NCBI RefSeq assembly: GCF_029625295.1
Contig: NZ_CP121112.1
Location: 1,178,001-1,242,000 of the forward strand
DNA length: 64,000 bases
Source: Flavobacterium gyeonganense
GTDB taxonomy: Bacteria; Bacteroidota; Bacteroidia; Flavobacteriales; Flavobacteriaceae
Direction of reading: 5' to 3'
Shown: in pieces, positions 16,751 through 26,311 of the stretch
How the letters are laid out: every line of letters begins with the position of its first letter
How positions within the stretch are numbered: the first letter of the stretch is position 1
The notes under the pieces: generated by a model
What the model was told of the DNA's origin: nothing
What the model saw: the letters and a program-made list of their open reading frames with translations, nothing else
The model's database searches: none
Position numbers and translations under genes: made by a program

Positions 16751-17614
16751 TTATTTTCCAGCTTTAAATAGAAACTCTTTTTCTTCTTTAGTAAGACAAT
16801 CATAACCGGACTGACTGATTTTGTCTAAAATTTCATCAATTTGCTGTTGCGTTTTGTCTTTTGTAACAATCCTTGATGTCGCTTTTTCTATAGGTTTTTG
16901 ATAATTTTTATGCACTTTTTTAAATGGGGTTGAAGGGGATTTTCTAAAAAGATTAGCAAAAAAATCTAATATTTTAGAAATGATGATACTTAAATCTGTA
17001 CCATTCTGGAGTAATTTAATATAAGCAAATCCGAAGAAGGCACCAGCCAAATGTGAGATATGTCCTCCTGTATTATCCAACCTTAATTGCATCAAATCTA
17101 AAATCAGGATTACGCCTGTGATATGCCATAATTTTACATTTCCAATCAACAATAAACGAACATCCATCAATGGCTGATATGTTGTTGCCGCAACCAAAAT
17201 TGCCATAATTGCAGCAGAAGCTCCGACTATTGGTGCCGAAATATTTAAAAAATAATAACTTAATGCGAAGGTAATTCCTGCAAACACAGCACCTAAAATA
17301 TACAATCCCAGATATTGTTTTTGAGTAAAAAAGGTCAAAAATAACTGGCTTGCAAAATTCAAAACCATCATATTAAACAATAAATGCAAAAATGAAGAAT
17401 GGAAAAATGCATACGTTAAAAATGTCCAGGGCTTAAATAGAAAAACATTTGGATCTGAAGAAAGTGCCAACCAGTCTGGATATGCAAATCCGCCACCTGA
17501 ATATTGATAAAAAAACACTAATGAAATCAGAAAACAAGCAATATTCCAATAGATCAAACGTAGTGAAACTCCTCCTATCTTATATTGTAATTTTAAATCA
17601 TCCAGAATATTCAT
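16751..17614 (-). CDS. rhomboid family intramembrane serine protease (2)
   Basis: A 287-residue protein with about six membrane helices. FHSSFLHLLFNMMVL supplies the conserved His/Asn, GASAAIMAIL the nucleophile Ser133, and GGHISHLAGAFFG the catalytic His188. A cytoplasmic tail of about 80 residues ends the protein (QQIDEILDKISQSGYDCLTKEEKEFLFKAG), a motif often found at the C-terminus of Bacteroidota rhomboids. Cleaves membrane-spanning segments; substrate unknown. Follows the first rhomboid gene by 34 nt. Confidence 0.95.
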   Translation of the reverse strand: MNILDDLKLQYKIGGVSLRLIYWNIACFLISLVFFYQYSGGGFAYPDWLALSSDPNVFLFKPWTFLTYAFFHSSFLHLLFNMMVLNFASQLFLTFFTQKQYLGLYILGAVFAGITFALSYYFLNISAPIVGASAAIMAILVAATTYQPLMDVRLLLIGNVKLWHITGVILILDLMQLRLDNTGGHISHLAGAFFGFAYIKLLQNGTDLSIIISKILDFFANLFRKSPSTPFKKVHKNYQKPIEKATSRIVTKDKTQQQIDEILDKISQSGYDCLTKEEKEFLFKAGK

Positions 17615-17648
17615 AAAAGCTTCTTTTTCGTTTTATTAATTATTAAAG

Positions 17649-18404
17649 TTAAAAATTAATTCCAACGATTGTTATTAAACTGATTTTTTTCCAGTATAAC
17701 ATCATTAAAAAACCAGTTATTGCGCCTCCTATATGAGCAAAATGGGCTATACCTGTGCCTCCGCTTCCAAACAATGACCCTCCTTTAAAACCTAAGAATA
17801 AATCGACAGCTAAAATTCCCGGAACAAAATATTTTGCCTTGATTGGTATTGGTACAAACATTAAAGCAAGCTCTGCATTAGGAAACATAAAAGCAAAAGC
17901 AGTCAACAAACCATAAATAGCACCTGAGGCCCCAACAATTGTCCCGATGTAAGCATTTGTAAAGCCATCAAATTGTGTTACCGAAACCAAATCCTGCCAT
18001 CTTGTATCTATTTTTCCTTCTCCTAAAAGTTTTAAAATATCTTCCTTTTGAAAACCATGACTGGTCAATACATTAATAGTATCCTGAAAAAAATAATAGT
18101 TTACAGCTGTATGCAACAAAGCCGATCCTAATCCACATGAAATATAAAAAAACAAAAATTTCTTGCCTCCCCAAAAATGCTCCAAAGCTGAACCAAAGGA
18201 AACCATTGCAAACATATTGAAAGCAATATGCATGATTCCACCATGCATAAACATATGTGTAATAGGCTGCCAAACCTGAAAACCTGGATTTTCAGGAAAA
18301 AACATAGCCAGGTACTCATAGGAAATGGGTACAAGTTGTGAACCAATAAAAAAAATAATATTAATAATAAGCAATTGTTTTACAACTGGAGTCATATTCA
18401 TCAT
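17649..18404 (-). CDS. rhomboid family intramembrane serine protease (1)
   Basis: A 251-residue protein of about six membrane helices. HMFMHGGIMHIAFNM is the conserved L1/TM2 region, GASGAIYGLL carries Ser160, and HFAHIGGAITG the catalytic His224. It has a long insertion (about 104-150) between TM3 and TM4. The start codon overlaps the mutL stop by 4 nt, so translation is coupled. Its tail is minimal, in contrast to the paralogue downstream. Confidence 0.95.
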   Translation of the reverse strand: MMNMTPVVKQLLIINIIFFIGSQLVPISYEYLAMFFPENPGFQVWQPITHMFMHGGIMHIAFNMFAMVSFGSALEHFWGGKKFLFFYISCGLGSALLHTAVNYYFFQDTINVLTSHGFQKEDILKLLGEGKIDTRWQDLVSVTQFDGFTNAYIGTIVGASGAIYGLLTAFAFMFPNAELALMFVPIPIKAKYFVPGILAVDLFLGFKGGSLFGSGGTGIAHFAHIGGAITGFLMMLYWKKISLITIVGINF

Positions 18405-20329
18405 AAGGCAAACTTTTTATCTATATCTTCCACACGCATGGTAATGAAAGTAGGTTTTTGAAAAGGTGAAATATTAGGATCTTTACAGGCAAATAATCCA
18501 TTTACTAAATTATCCTGCTCTTTTTCGGTTAAATAAGACCCGGTTTTAACCGCTAAACTTTTGGCCATTGATTTGGCTATTGTATCATTTTGACTGTAAC
18601 TGCTGGCTGGAATTCCGTCTTGTAAATCACTTAATAATTCTTCGATTACAAGAGAAACTTCGCTTTCGGTAATATTAACAGGAATTCCTGAAATCACAAC
18701 ATGATCAGATTGTGTTTCTTCGAAAACAAAGCCTGTTGTTTCTAATGAAGGTTTAAGCTCTTCTATCAATGCCATTTCATCTGATGAATAAAACAAATTC
18801 AATGGAAACAACAATTGCTGACTTGAAGCCTGATTTACCGTCATGTTCAGCAAAAATTGTTCATATAAAATACGCTGATGAGCCCGCTGCTGATCCACAA
18901 TTACCATTCCTGATTTTATCGGCGAAACGATATATTTTTTATGTATCTGATATGTTTTTTGGCTTGCCTGCTCTACTTCATCATCATTAAAGAGTGAAGA
19001 AGTAACTTCCTCATTTTCGAATGTAAATGGTGAACTTTCAATGCTTTCTGCATTATCTAAATCCAGCCCAACATACAAACTTTCCCAGCTTGCTGTTGGT
19101 TCAACTCTTTTAGAATAACCTGAATAAGATGAACCTGAATGCAAGGTCCCTGAAGATGATGATCCGGAACTATAACCCGACCCCAAACCGGCTTTTGAAT
19201 AATGCTGATTTGTTTTGTCATCCGTAAAAGGATTAAAATTTCCATCAACCTGAATCGTGGGTGTTTCGGCTTCTAAATCTTTATAGTGATAAGGTGTATC
19301 CAAATTCGAATCCCGATCAAAATCAAGAACCGGCGCTACATTAAACTGACCTAAACTATGTTTAATCGAAGCCCTTAGAATAGCATACAAAGCCTGTTCA
19401 TCATCAAACTTTATCTCTGTCTTTGTTGGATGAATATTAATATCGATTGTATTCGGCGGAACTTGCAGGTATAAGAAATAACTTGGCTGTGAGCCATCTT
19501 TTAAAAGCCCTTCGTAAGCAGCCATAACTGCATGATGCAAATAACCACTCTTTATAAAACGATCGTTTACAAAAAAGAACTGCTCGCCCCTGCTTTTCTT
19601 GGCAAATTCCGGTTTACATACAAACCCCTGAATGTTTATAATTTCAGTATCTTCATTAACAGGAACCAATTTTTCATTCGTTTTTCCTGACATTATACCC
19701 ACTATACGCTGGCGATAACCTGAAGCCGGCAAATTATACATCTCGCTTCCGTTGTGATAAAAAGTAAAATGAATATTTGGATGCGCCAAAGCAACACGTT
19801 GAAATTCATCCATAACATGACGAAATTCAACCGTATCCGATTTGAGAAAATTACGTCTGGCAGGAATATTAAAAAATAAATTTTTAACCGCAAAAGAAGT
19901 TCCTTTTGGTAAAACTGCTACTTCCTGCGAAATAAATTTACTTCCTTCAATAACAATATGCGTTCCTAATTCCTCCTGATCCTGTCTGGTTTTCATTTCC
20001 ATATGAGCAATCGCCGCAATCGAAGCTAAAGCTTCTCCACGGAAACCTTTAGTACACAACGAAAACAAATCTTCGGCCTGACGAATTTTTGAGGTCGCAT
20101 GACGTTCAAAACACAAACGCGCGTCAGTAACACTCATTCCTTTGCCATTATCAATCACCTGAACTAGTGATTTTCCAGCATCTTTTATAATCAATTTAAT
20201 ATCAGTCGCATTAGCATCAACTGCATTTTCTAAAAGCTCTTTTACAACCGAAGCAGGTCTTTGTACTACCTCTCCGGCAGCAATTTGATTGGCAACATGA
20301 TCAGGAAGTAATTGAATAATACTCGACAT
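18401..20329 (-). CDS. mutL: DNA mismatch repair protein MutL
   Basis: A 642-residue protein. The N-terminal GHKL ATPase shows ELLENAVDANATDI, DNGKGM and TKGFRGEALASIAAI. A Ser/Gly-rich linker (about 385-410) precedes the C-terminal dimerisation domain. In that domain the motif that in endonuclease-type MutL reads DQHA(x)2E(x)4E appears as DQQRAHQRILYE, lacking the usual His and first Glu. MutL couples MutS mismatch recognition to strand removal. It heads an operon with two rhomboids and an EEP protein. Confidence 0.97.
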   Translation of the reverse strand: MSSIIQLLPDHVANQIAAGEVVQRPASVVKELLENAVDANATDIKLIIKDAGKSLVQVIDNGKGMSVTDARLCFERHATSKIRQAEDLFSLCTKGFRGEALASIAAIAHMEMKTRQDQEELGTHIVIEGSKFISQEVAVLPKGTSFAVKNLFFNIPARRNFLKSDTVEFRHVMDEFQRVALAHPNIHFTFYHNGSEMYNLPASGYRQRIVGIMSGKTNEKLVPVNEDTEIINIQGFVCKPEFAKKSRGEQFFFVNDRFIKSGYLHHAVMAAYEGLLKDGSQPSYFLYLQVPPNTIDINIHPTKTEIKFDDEQALYAILRASIKHSLGQFNVAPVLDFDRDSNLDTPYHYKDLEAETPTIQVDGNFNPFTDDKTNQHYSKAGLGSGYSSGSSSSGTLHSGSSYSGYSKRVEPTASWESLYVGLDLDNAESIESSPFTFENEEVTSSLFNDDEVEQASQKTYQIHKKYIVSPIKSGMVIVDQQRAHQRILYEQFLLNMTVNQASSQQLLFPLNLFYSSDEMALIEELKPSLETTGFVFEETQSDHVVISGIPVNITESEVSLVIEELLSDLQDGIPASSYSQNDTIAKSMAKSLAVKTGSYLTEKEQDNLVNGLFACKDPNISPFQKPTFITMRVEDIDKKFAL

Positions 20330-20450
20330 TGAAAATTTTAGATTGTAGATTAACGATTTAAGATTTTTGATATAAAATCTAAACCAAGGTGTACAAATTT
20401 AATGAATTTCTATTGGCTTTTAGAATTTCATAAGTCATAAAAAAAACAAA

Positions 20451-20481
20451 AAACCTATACTATTTTACACAGTATAGGTTT
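20451..20481 (-). terminator. terminator of ribH
   Basis: AAACCTATACT / AGTATAGGTTT (11 bp, 9-nt loop) followed on the minus strand by a T-rich tail; 22 nt after the ribH stop. Confidence 0.85.
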
Positions 20482-20503
20482 ATAATAGTAAAAAAATGTG
20501 TTT

Positions 20504-21076
20504 TTATTCGTTCTCAATTTTTCTGGGAGTCTCTTCAATCTGAATCGCCCCTGAAGAGAGCAATGGCTGACTAAAAGGATGCGAAATAGAAGCCTGCTGA
20601 CGAATGTAAGCCATTTTTATGGCAGCAATAGCGGCTTCTGTCCCCTTGTTCCCGTGAATCCCTCCGCTTCTGTCAATTGACTGTTGCATTGTATTATCTG
20701 TCAGGACGCAAAATATTACAGGGATATCCGTCTGAACATTCAGATCTTTAATTCCTTGTGTTACACCTTCACAAACAAAATCAAAATGTTTTGTCTGTCC
20801 CTGAATCACACAACCAATTACAATAACTGCATCTACATTTTGTGTCTGCAACATTTTTTTTGCACCATAAATCAATTCAAAACTTCCCGGAACATTCCAG
20901 CGGATAATTTGCTGTGCAGGAACATCGCAGTCAATTAGTGCTTCAAAAGCACCATTATAAAGTCCTTCGGTTATAGTGTCATTCCACTCAGAAACAACAA
21001 TCCCAAATCGAAAATCTTTCGCATTTGGGATTGTGTTTTTATCGTATTCTGATAAATTTTTATTTTCGGTAGCCAT
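20504..21076 (-). CDS. ribH: 6,7-dimethyl-8-ribityllumazine synthase
   Basis: A 190-residue enzyme that condenses the ribityl pyrimidine with dihydroxybutanone phosphate in riboflavin synthesis; forms icosahedral or pentameric assemblies. Motifs: SEWNDTITEGLYNGA, VPGSFELIYGAK, GCVIQGQTKHFDFVCEGV with the catalytic His, FCVLTDNTMQQ and GNKGTEAAIAA. The C-terminus is extended by about 25 residues past the family core, as in other flavobacteria. Same strand as the TPR gene upstream, 77 nt apart. Confidence 0.96.
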   Translation of the reverse strand: MATENKNLSEYDKNTIPNAKDFRFGIVVSEWNDTITEGLYNGAFEALIDCDVPAQQIIRWNVPGSFELIYGAKKMLQTQNVDAVIVIGCVIQGQTKHFDFVCEGVTQGIKDLNVQTDIPVIFCVLTDNTMQQSIDRSGGIHGNKGTEAAIAAIKMAYIRQQASISHPFSQPLLSSGAIQIEETPRKIENE

Positions 21077-21153
21077 TTGTAGTATATTAGAATTTAAATT
21101 TACGATTGCTAAAATACGAATCTAAAATATAAAATCTGAACTCAAAAGTATAA

Positions 21154-21933
21154 TTATTGCGCTAATCCAATCAAGGCATCAACTGAAGCTGCTTCCGGAG
21201 TTCCGTCAAAGTTCTCTTTAATATCTGTAAGGTATTTCAGAGCATCTTCTTTTTGTCCTAAAGCTATAGCGGTTTTACCTGCTTTTAATAAAAAACGAGG
21301 TGTTGTGAAATCATTTTTATTAGACTCAGCAGCTTTTACATAATAATCAAGAGCTTCTTTTTGATTGTTTTTTTGAGAATAAGCATCTCCAATTGCACCT
21401 TTAGCCAAAGCGCTTAAAATCATGTCATCTGATTTAAACTCTCCTAAATATTTGATCGCCTCGTCAAATTTACCAGTGTTCAAATAAGCCATACCAGCAT
21501 AATAATTAGCTAAGTTCCCTGCATCAGTTCCTGAATATTCATCAGCAATTTTGACAAATCCGAATTTACCTTCAGAACCATTCAAAGCCAATTTGTATAA
21601 TGAATCGCTTGCTACACCATCAGTAGCTTTTTGGAAATTTTGCTGTGCAACAAACATTTCGTTAGCAGCTTCATCCTGTTTAGGAGCTTCAATAAATTTT
21701 TGGTAAGCCAAATAGCCAATAGTTAATACAGCAATACCAGCAACTAAACCAATAATGATTTTTTGATTTTTAGCAACCCAATCCTCAGTTCTTGAAGCAG
21801 TTTCATCTAATTTTGAAAAAACACCAGCAGTTGTACTGTCTTTTTCATCAATTACTACCTGTGTTTCTTCAGTTACTTCTTTAACTTCCTTTTCCTTTGG
21901 TGCTTTATATCCTCTTTTATTGTAAGTAGCCAT
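21154..21933 (-). CDS. tetratricopeptide repeat membrane-anchored protein
   Basis: A 259-residue protein. The first 55 residues are charged and cytoplasmic, a single helix lies at about 60-80 (IIIGLVAGIAVLTIGYLAY), and TPR-like helices fill the rest (NLANYYAGMAYLNTGKFDEAIKYL, ALAKGAIGDAYSQKNNQKEALDYYVKAAE). The layout matches YfgM/BamD-like periplasmic TPR proteins that assist envelope-protein folding; the precise role is unknown. CAAAAATA at 21956-21963 reads as a TAnnTTTG box on the minus strand. Confidence 0.88.
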   Translation of the reverse strand: MATYNKRGYKAPKEKEVKEVTEETQVVIDEKDSTTAGVFSKLDETASRTEDWVAKNQKIIIGLVAGIAVLTIGYLAYQKFIEAPKQDEAANEMFVAQQNFQKATDGVASDSLYKLALNGSEGKFGFVKIADEYSGTDAGNLANYYAGMAYLNTGKFDEAIKYLGEFKSDDMILSALAKGAIGDAYSQKNNQKEALDYYVKAAESNKNDFTTPRFLLKAGKTAIALGQKEDALKYLTDIKENFDGTPEAASVDALIGLAQ

Positions 21934-22176
21934 TTAAAATTAATTTAGTGAACGGCAAAAATAAAATTTTTATTGAAACTGAAGTAAAAAAAAACAATTT
22001 TATCACTATTTTAAAAAAAATATTTTCGATAATGATAATTACTTTCATATTGACACTAAAATAATTCATTCCAAAACACACTAAAAGCCTAATATATCGA
22101 TAATTTTCGATAATTTGCACCCTTAAATATTTGCTATTTCTAAACATCATATTTTACCTATTAAGGTGCCTAAAAA

Positions 22177-23256
22177 ATGCATTTAAACAAGATTTCCTTA
22201 TTCAATTACAAAAATTTCTCCGAAATCAGTTTCGATTTTGACCGTAAAATCAATTGTTTTGTCGGCAAAAACGGAATTGGCAAGACCAATGTGCTTGATG
22301 CCATTTACCATCTGGCTTACGGAAAAAGCTATTTCAATCCCCTTGCCGTTCAAAACATAAAACACGGAGAAGAGTTTTTTGTAATTGACGCCGAATTAGA
22401 AAAGAATGACAGAAAGGAGCAAATTGTCTGCAGTTTAAAAAAAGGACAAAAAAAGGTTTTAAAAAGAAATGGAAAAGCTTATGATAAATTTTCAGATCAT
22501 ATCGGATTTATTCCGTTAGTCATTATTTCGCCAGCAGACCGTGATTTAATTGTGGAAGGAAGCGAAACGCGCCGTAAATTTATGGATAGCGTGATTTCAC
22601 AATTAGACTCCACGTATCTGCATCAGCTTATTCAGTATCAGAAAGTAATTGTACAGCGAAATGCTCTTTTAAAATATTTTGCGCTGAACCATACTTTTGA
22701 CAATGATACCTTATCTATATATAATGAGCAATTAAATGAATACGGAAAATCGATTTTTGAAAAACGAAAAGATTTTCTGGAACAATTTGTACCTATATTT
22801 AATGTACACCATCAAGTCATTACAGGTTCTGAAGAATCAGTACAATTAGTTTACGAAAGTCATTTATCCGAAAAAAACTTATTGACACTTTTACAAGAAA
22901 ACATCAATAAAGATCGTGCCTTACATTATACAACTGTCGGAATTCATAAAGATGATTTGTCTTTTGAAATTGATTCGCATCCCATAAAAAAATTCGGTTC
23001 ACAAGGTCAGCAGAAATCATTTTTGATTGCCTTAAAACTGGCTCAATTTGAATTTTTGAAGAAACAAAGCGGTGTAAAACCTATTTTACTTTTTGACGAT
23101 ATTTTTGACAAACTTGATGAAACCCGTGTTTCTAAAATTATCGAAATGGTAAACAGCGAAACTTTTGGGCAGCTTTTTATTTCGGATACACATCCGGAAA
23201 GAACCGAAACAATTGTAAAATCTACACATCAGAGTTATAAGATATTTAATTTGTAA
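22177..23256 (+). CDS. recF: DNA replication/repair protein RecF
   Basis: A 359-residue SMC-like ATPase. Walker A GKNGIGKT lies at about 30-37, the signature region is [18 protein letters not shown] and the Walker B is [16 protein letters not shown]. RecF works with RecO/RecR to load RecA at gapped DNA. It is divergent from the TPR gene, and its upstream region contains repeated TCGATAAT units but no clear promoter box. Length is normal. Confidence 0.97.
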   Translation: MHLNKISLFNYKNFSEISFDFDRKINCFVGKNGIGKTNVLDAIYHLAYGKSYFNPLAVQNIKHGEEFFVIDAELEKNDRKEQIVCSLKKGQKKVLKRNGKAYDKFSDHIGFIPLVIISPADRDLIVEGSETRRKFMDSVISQLDSTYLHQLIQYQKVIVQRNALLKYFALNHTFDNDTLSIYNEQLNEYGKSIFEKRKDFLEQFVPIFNVHHQVITGSEESVQLVYESHLSEKNLLTLLQENINKDRALHYTTVGIHKDDLSFEIDSHPIKKFGSQGQQKSFLIALKLAQFEFLKKQSGVKPILLFDDIFDKLDETRVSKIIEMVNSETFGQLFISDTHPERTETIVKSTHQSYKIFNL

Positions 23257-23309
23257 TTTTATAAAGAATTCAGAAGTTAAAAAACAACTGCAATAAAAAA
23301 AATTAGATT

Positions 23310-23984
23310 ATGCTCACAAAAGAATCATTGCAATTTTTAGACGATTTAAAAAAGAACAATAACAGAGACTGGTTTCAGGATAACAAAAAGCGTTATGAAA
23401 TATTCAAAAAAGACTATCATCAACTGGTAAGTGATTTTCTGGATGCAATGAAACCTCTTGATCCTTCATTAGAATTATTAGAAGTTAAAAACTGTACTTT
23501 CAGAATCAATCGCGATATTCGATTTTCTAAAGACAAATCGCCTTATAAAGCCCATTTAGGCGTTTGGATGTCAGCTGGCGCAAAAGGCGCCAATCGTTCC
23601 GGATATTATGTCCATATCGAAAAAGGAGCGAGTTTTATCGCTGGCGGATTTTATTCACCTGAAGCAGAAGATTTGAAAAAAGTCCGCAAAGAAATTGCCT
23701 TTTTCTATGATGATTTACAGGAAATCCTAAATGATAAAAACTTCAAAAAAGAGTTCGGGAGTTTAGACATAAATGAAAACAACTCTCTGAAAAGCATGCC
23801 TCGAGGTTATGAAAAAGATCATCCGGCAATTGAATTTCTAAAACTGAAAAGTTTTACGGCAACTCAAAAATACGATATCTCTGAAGTAACCCAGAAAGAT
23901 TTCGTTTCAAAAATGAGTAAAAAACTAATCGCTTTGAAGCCTCTAAACGAATTTATCAATCGTGCATTAGAAACTGAGGAATAA
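23310..23984 (+). CDS. DUF2461 domain-containing protein
   Basis: A 224-residue cytoplasmic protein. LQFLDDLKKNNNRDWFQDNKKRYE, FRINRDIRFSKDKSPYKAHLGVWM and YYVHIEKGASFIAGGFY are the family signature (PF09365). The family is widespread and uncharacterised. 53 nt after recF on the same strand. Confidence 0.95.
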   Translation: MLTKESLQFLDDLKKNNNRDWFQDNKKRYEIFKKDYHQLVSDFLDAMKPLDPSLELLEVKNCTFRINRDIRFSKDKSPYKAHLGVWMSAGAKGANRSGYYVHIEKGASFIAGGFYSPEAEDLKKVRKEIAFFYDDLQEILNDKNFKKEFGSLDINENNSLKSMPRGYEKDHPAIEFLKLKSFTATQKYDISEVTQKDFVSKMSKKLIALKPLNEFINRALETEE

Positions 23985-23994
23985 AAAGATAAAT

Positions 23995-24071
23995 CGCCAC
24001 AAATACACGAATCAATATAAATAATATTACTCAATATAAATTCGTGATCCCGATAGCTATCGGGAGTGGCG
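23995..24071. repeat. intergenic element with three nested/adjacent stems
   Basis: CGCCAC (23995-24000) pairs with GTGGCG (24066-24071) as an outer stem. Inside it are CACGAAT (24006-24012) with ATTCGTG (24040-24046), and the 16-bp palindrome CCCGATAGCTATCGGG (24049-24064). The result resembles a three-way junction. It lies between DUF2461 and a glycosyltransferase gene. From memory, similar CACGAAT/CCCGATAG elements are frequent between Flavobacterium genes. Confidence 0.7.
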
Positions 24072-24086
24072 GAAAAACTTTTATAA

Positions 24087-25136
24087 ATGAAAAGAAAAAT
24101 ACTTTTTCTTGGTGAATCATATCGCGCTGATGCCATCACATGGATGAAAGGCCTGAAAGAATTTGGTGATTTTGAAATCATTACCTGGGAACTTCAGACA
24201 CCAAACAGTTCCAGATTCAAACGTATTCTAGAATATTTCTTATCTCCTGTTTCAATTCGAAAAATAATCAGGAAAGAAAAACCGGACATGGTTATTGCAG
24301 AAAGAACAACCAGTTATGGTTTTCTTGCTGCATTATCAGGCTCTAAAACCATTGCAATTGCACAACAAGGACGAACCGATTTATGGCCTGAAGAATCTAA
24401 ATTGTATCCTTATAAAAAATTCATTCAGAAATATGCTTTCAAAAAAGCGAATTTAATTCACGCCTGGGGTCCAGTGATGGCAGTTCACATGAAAACAACC
24501 GGCGTTGACATGAACAAAGTTTTAATTCTTCCTAAAGGAATTGATTTATCACTTTTTACTCCTTTAACCAATAATTCGAACAAAATTGAAGCGATTGTAA
24601 CGCGTTCGCTTCAACCGGAATATCGACATGATTCGATTTTAAAAGCTTTTGGAATTTTGAACCAGAAAGGAATTGATTTTTCTTTGACTATTGTGGGCGA
24701 CGGAACAAGACTGCAATTTTTAAAAGATTTAGCGAAAGATTTAAAAATCGAAAACAAAGTGATTTTTACAGGAAGAATCCCAAACACAGAACTTCCAAAA
24801 CTGTTGCAGCAATCTAATATTTACATCAGCATGCCTATTACCGAAGGTGTCTCGGCATCTTTATTTGAAGCAATGGCTTGTAATTGTTATCCCATAGTTT
24901 CAGATATTCCCGGAAATCAAAGCTGGATCACACATCGTGAAAATGGACAGCTCATTGAAATTGATAATATTGAAATGCTGACTGAAGAATTAATTTGGTC
25001 TTTTGAAAATGCTGAATCGAGAAATCAGGCGACTATTCGAAATAGAAAGTTTGTGGAAGAGAATGCGAGTTATGATATTAATATGAAGGTTATTGCGGAG
25101 AAATATCATGACATACTAAACCTGCAAAATAGTTAA
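24087..25136 (+). CDS. glycosyltransferase family 4 protein
   Basis: A 349-residue GT-B enzyme. The N-terminal Rossmann part starts KRKILFLGESYRADAITWMKG. The C-terminal donor-binding half contains VLILPKGIDLSLFTP, LTIVGDGTRLQFL and the GT4 signature ISMPITEGVSASLFEAMACNCYPIVS with the catalytic Glu pair region. It probably builds a surface polysaccharide or glycolipid; the sugar is not readable. It stands between repeats and is not in an obvious polysaccharide cluster. Confidence 0.9.
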   Translation: MKRKILFLGESYRADAITWMKGLKEFGDFEIITWELQTPNSSRFKRILEYFLSPVSIRKIIRKEKPDMVIAERTTSYGFLAALSGSKTIAIAQQGRTDLWPEESKLYPYKKFIQKYAFKKANLIHAWGPVMAVHMKTTGVDMNKVLILPKGIDLSLFTPLTNNSNKIEAIVTRSLQPEYRHDSILKAFGILNQKGIDFSLTIVGDGTRLQFLKDLAKDLKIENKVIFTGRIPNTELPKLLQQSNIYISMPITEGVSASLFEAMACNCYPIVSDIPGNQSWITHRENGQLIEIDNIEMLTEELIWSFENAESRNQATIRNRKFVEENASYDINMKVIAEKYHDILNLQNS

Positions 25137-25214
25137 CCACAAAGTTCGCAAGGGTTTACGCTATGAATACAAGGCTTTGTGAACTTTGCACAAACTTTGT
25201 GTCGTTGCAGTTAA
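25132..25214. repeat. CACAAAGTT inverted repeat upstream of murB
   Basis: TTAAC (25133-25137) pairs with GTTAA (25210-25214) and CACAAAGTT (25138-25146) with AACTTTGTG (25193-25201). Further CTTTG / CGCAAG half-motifs lie between. It resembles, from memory, the 'AACTTTGCGAACTTTGCG' repeats common between flavobacterial genes. Confidence 0.6.
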
Positions 25215-25266
25215 ATCAAAACTTATAATTCATACTTTTGAATTCAGATTAAAAAGCCTTTTACAT

Positions 25267-26279
25267 ATGGAAATCCAATCCAATTTTTCTTTAAAAAACT
25301 ACAATACTTTTGGCATTGAAGCCAAAGCCAGACAATTTGTTGCCGTTCATTCTGTTGAGGAATTGAAAAGGGTTTTATCAGCAAACAAAAACGAAAAAAA
25401 ATCATTTTAGGAGGCGGAAGCAATATGCTTTTAACCAAAGATATTGATGCTCTGGTTATCCATATCGATTTAAAAGGTAAAAAAGTAATTAAAGAAGATG
25501 ATGATTTTGTCTGGGTTGAAAGTCAGGCCGGCGAAGTTTGGCATGATTTCGTACTTTATACAATTGACAATAATTTTGGAGGATTAGAAAACATGTCACT
25601 GATTCCCGGAAATGTAGGCACCACTCCTGTTCAGAATATTGGTGCGTACGGAGCCGAAATCAAAAATACTTTTGTTTCCTGCGAAGCCATGAATATCACT
25701 ACTCAGGAAATAAAAACTTTCAATAATGCCGAATGTAATTTTGGCTACCGCGAAAGCATCTTCAAAAATGAAGTAAAAGACCAATATATTATTACTTCAG
25801 TTATTTTTAAATTAACGAAGCGTAATCATAAAATCAATACTTCATATGGGGATATTTTAACTGAATTGTCAAAAAATAACATTACAGAACCTACATTAAA
25901 AGACGTTAGTAATGCTGTAATTGCCATCAGAAAAAGTAAATTACCAGATCCGAAAGAGCTTGGAAACAGTGGCAGCTTCTTTAAAAATCCGATTTTACTG
26001 AAGTCCGATTTTGAAAAAATTCAACAGAAATTTCCGGAAATGAAATATTATGAAGTTTCAGAAACTGAAGTAAAAGTTCCTGCTGGATGGCTAATTGAAC
26101 AAGCTGGTTTAAAAGGAAAACGTTTTGGAGAAGCCGGAGTGCACAAAAATCAGGCTTTGGTTTTAGTAAATTACGGCAATGCAACAGGGCAGGAAATTCT
26201 GTCCGTCTCAAAAGAAGTTCAAAAAACGGTTTTTGAAACTTTCGGCATTCATATTGAGGCAGAAGTAAATATTATCTAA
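25267..26279 (+). pseudogene. murB: UDP-N-acetylmuramate dehydrogenase, split by a -1 frameshift
   Basis: MurB reduces UDP-GlcNAc-enolpyruvate to UDP-MurNAc in peptidoglycan synthesis. The start is ATG 25267 (MEIQSNFSLKNYNTFGIEAKA). After codon 45 the frame runs into TAG, while the rest continues in the -1 frame from the A8 run at 25394-25401. One extra A restores …EKKIILGGGSNMLL… and a product of 337 aa, the normal length. The FAD motif LGGGSN, the active-site region PGNVGTTPVQNIGAYG, YRESIFK and GSFFKNP (active-site Ser) are all present. The gene is essential, so a lost function is unlikely; see findings. Confidence 0.93.
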
Positions 26280-26311
26280 TACGGCTATCTCAATTATTTT
26301 CAGTCTTATAA

